Assembly: GCA_030591285.1 (NCBI GenBank)
Contig: JAUVBH010000010.1
Span: forward strand, 1-15,362
DNA from: Thermoplasmatota archaeon
GTDB lineage: Archaea; Thermoplasmatota; Penumbrarchaeia; Penumbrarchaeales; Penumbrarchaeaceae
Direction: 5' to 3'
DNA: 15,362 bases
Shown: positions 14,103-15,362 of the stretch, piece after piece
Layout: every line of letters starts with the position of its first letter
Position numbering within the stretch: the first letter of the stretch is position 1
Program-made: the position numbers and the translations under genes
Notes under the pieces: model-generated
What the model saw: only the letters and a program-made list of their open reading frames with translations
Database searches by the model: none
Told to the model about the DNA's origin: nothing

Positions 14103-15044
14103 ATGAAAGTGTTCAAGGATAAGCGGGTCCTAAGAAGGGTCGTCAAGGACTATCTACTCATGACGATCGGTGCCTTGATAATGTCCCTTGGACTACTTTG
14201 GTTCCTCGATCCCTATAAAGCTTCAGCAGGAGGGGTTTCAGGGATCTCGATCATCATCAGAAATACCACTGGAATCCCCCTTGGGATCTCAATGTTGGCA
14301 TTGAATATTCCTCTATTTTTTGTGGGGATAAAGGTCCTGGGAAGAAGGTTCGGAATAAGGACCTTCTATGGATTTACCATGTTCTCGATCATGGTGGACG
14401 TCATAGACAAGGTGGTCTATGATATACTTCTGAATAAGGAACCCTATCTTTTATCCGATCCTTCAAATGTGCATATATTACAGGACCTAGATCCTCTTCT
14501 GGCAGCTATTTTCGGTGGTGCTATGTTGGGGGCGGGATTGGGTCTCGTTTTCAGAGCACAGGGGTCAACCGGAGGATCTGATATTATTGCCCAGATCGCA
14601 GTAAAATACAGGTTCCTTACGGCAGGTCAGGCTTTCATGATCTTTGACTTCCTTGTCATAACCGCCGCAGGTATAGCCTTTGGTAATATTGGATATGCAT
14701 TGATAGGTTTCGTTGCACTATTTGTATCCTCAAAGACAGTTGATGTGATCGTTGAAGGTTTGGGGAACACCAAAGGTCTCTATGTGATATCTGATGAATG
14801 GGATGGGATACGTATCCGGATCTTGAAGGAAATTAACAGGGGTGTAACTGTTCTTCATGGACAAGGCGGATACACGGGGGAGGAGAAAGAGGTACTGTTC
14901 TGTGTTGTTACAAGGCGGTCTATATACAAGGTCCGAGAAATTGTGAAGCAGGAGGATCCTGAAGCTTTCATGGTGATCTCCGATCTTCATGAAGTGTATG
15001 GATTTGGTTTCAAACCCCAGAAGGAGGAAGAAACTCCTTTGTAG
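14103..15044 (+). CDS. YitT/DUF2179 family membrane protein
   Basis: The 313-residue protein has about five to six membrane helices in residues 13-215. Family landmarks are DPYKASAGGVSGIS near the first loop and the glycine-rich GGAMLGAGLGLVFRAQGSTG with GGSDIIAQI. A soluble C-terminal DUF2179 domain (about 218-305) carries TKGLYVIS, GVTVLHGQGGYTG and the VTRRSIYKVREIV helix. The family is widespread in bacteria and some archaea; its transport role is not established. A start at 14097 would add two residues, but its Shine-Dalgarno sequence would have no spacer. It follows the surface-protein gene by 67 bp, with a weak AT-rich CAATAAAAC near 14056 as a possible promoter. Confidence 0.88.
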   Translation: MKVFKDKRVLRRVVKDYLLMTIGALIMSLGLLWFLDPYKASAGGVSGISIIIRNTTGIPLGISMLALNIPLFFVGIKVLGRRFGIRTFYGFTMFSIMVDVIDKVVYDILLNKEPYLLSDPSNVHILQDLDPLLAAIFGGAMLGAGLGLVFRAQGSTGGSDIIAQIAVKYRFLTAGQAFMIFDFLVITAAGIAFGNIGYALIGFVALFVSSKTVDVIVEGLGNTKGLYVISDEWDGIRIRILKEINRGVTVLHGQGGYTGEEKEVLFCVVTRRSIYKVREIVKQEDPEAFMVISDLHEVYGFGFKPQKEEETPL

Positions 15045-15045
15045 C

Positions 15046-15059
15046 GCCGGATCTCCGGC
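15046..15059 (+). terminator. Short GC hairpin after yitT
   Basis: GCCGG (15046-15050) and CCGGC (15055-15059) form a 5-bp stem with an ATCT loop two bases after the TAG stop. There is no clear T-run behind it, so a terminator function is uncertain. Confidence 0.3.
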
Positions 15060-15094
15060 CTAATACGGATGAACAGGGCACATTCTACATAAAC

Positions 15095-15104
15095 CATATA
15101 AGAT
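15095..15104 (+). promoter_or_regulatory. TATA box for the DUF1616 gene (leaderless)
   Basis: CATATAAGAT is centred about 27 nt before ATG 15126, with no ribosome binding site between them. This is the spacing expected when transcription begins at the start codon. Confidence 0.55.
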
Positions 15105-15125
15105 AAATCCCCCGTTCCAAACCCG

Positions 15126-15362
15126 ATGAGGTTTGAGGTCAGGGACCGACCATACGATCTCTACTCTATTATCGTAGCCTCGGCTATCCTTGTCCTTATC
15201 ATCTTGATCTTACCCCAATTTGATGTTGCCCGGATCATCCTTGGATTGCCTTTCATTCTGTTCTTTCCCGGGTATGTATTGATCTGTGCACTATATCCAG
15301 AAAGGAAACGCTTCTTCAATAAGGATGGGAAGGAGGTTCCTCCTCCATCTGACAATGGAGAT
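15126..15362 (+). CDS. DUF1616-like membrane protein, N-terminal part (partial)
   Basis: The frame opens at ATG 15126 and runs without a stop through the last base, giving 79 residues. It begins MRFEVRDRPYDLYSIIVASA. The first membrane helix is at about 13-30. The second contains LGLPFILFFPGYVLICALYP (about 39-58), the PG-containing helix pair typical of archaeal DUF1616 proteins. A hydrophilic KRFFNKDGKEVPPPSDNGD stretch follows. DUF1616 genes often sit near archaeal surface-glycan genes; the function is not known. The family assignment rests on a short region. Confidence 0.65.
   Translation, partial: MRFEVRDRPYDLYSIIVASAILVLIILILPQFDVARIILGLPFILFFPGYVLICALYPERKRFFNKDGKEVPPPSDNGD

Noticed and set aside
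15161..15355. Minus-strand open frame at the window end
   Set aside because: It lies opposite the DUF1616-like frame, which has a TATA box, membrane helices and family motifs; the minus frame has none.
1..15362. High frequency of GATC throughout
   Set aside because: Explained by frequent GA/GG-ending codon followed by ATC and by GAT-C junctions; not clustered, so no origin or methylation signal is claimed.

Overview
The window looks like chromosomal DNA of a euryarchaeon, most likely a mesophilic member of the Thermoplasmatota (lineage assignment is inference). The archaeal signs are the small (exonuclease) subunit of DNA polymerase D, an archaeal-type HTH regulator of the COG1395 group, a RecA/KaiC-like ATPase, an archaeal HflX, and AT-rich TATA boxes about 20-30 nt upstream of several start codons, a spacing that implies leaderless transcripts. 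Gene density is high, two convergent gene pairs overlap, and no mobile elements or CRISPR arrays were seen.

Layout. Positions 1-1319 (+) form a tightly coupled run: the acidic tail of an unknown protein, a CX5R dual-specificity-type phosphatase, and a sugar-phosphate nucleotidyltransferase. Positions 1357-2052 (-) hold a KaiC-like protein with degenerate nucleotide-binding motifs. It is divergent from a membrane-anchored extracytoplasmic protein of unknown function (2139-2993, +). Positions 2976-5802 (-) hold galU, hflX and, upstream of them, a protein with two ribbon-helix-helix (RHH) domains. The RHH gene is divergent from polD subunit DP1 (6002-7762, +). DP1 converges on ornithine carbamoyltransferase (7755-8678, -). 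Next come a potentially structured leader or RNA (8784-8927) and a COG1395-type regulator (8958-9905, +). A 1350-residue surface protein follows (9983-14035, +), then a YitT/DUF2179 membrane protein (14103-15044, +) and the start of a DUF1616 membrane protein (15126 to the window end, +).

How the parts may work together. GalU, the second nucleotidyltransferase, the DUF1616 protein and the large N-glycosylatable surface protein fit a cell-envelope or glycan theme. The RHH regulator and the PolD small subunit share an intergenic region that carries five elements spaced 20-21 bp apart. The first two contain the dyad TGTC-G-GACA, and the first overlaps the likely TATA box of the regulator's own gene. 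This is the strongest candidate for an undescribed regulatory circuit here: an autoregulated RHH factor next to a replicative polymerase gene.

The second notable signal is a C-terminal tail made of consecutive hydrophobic-acidic-acidic triplets. It occurs in both the partial protein at the window start and the large surface protein 14 kb away, with recognisable nucleotide similarity. The first copy is translationally coupled to the phosphatase gene.
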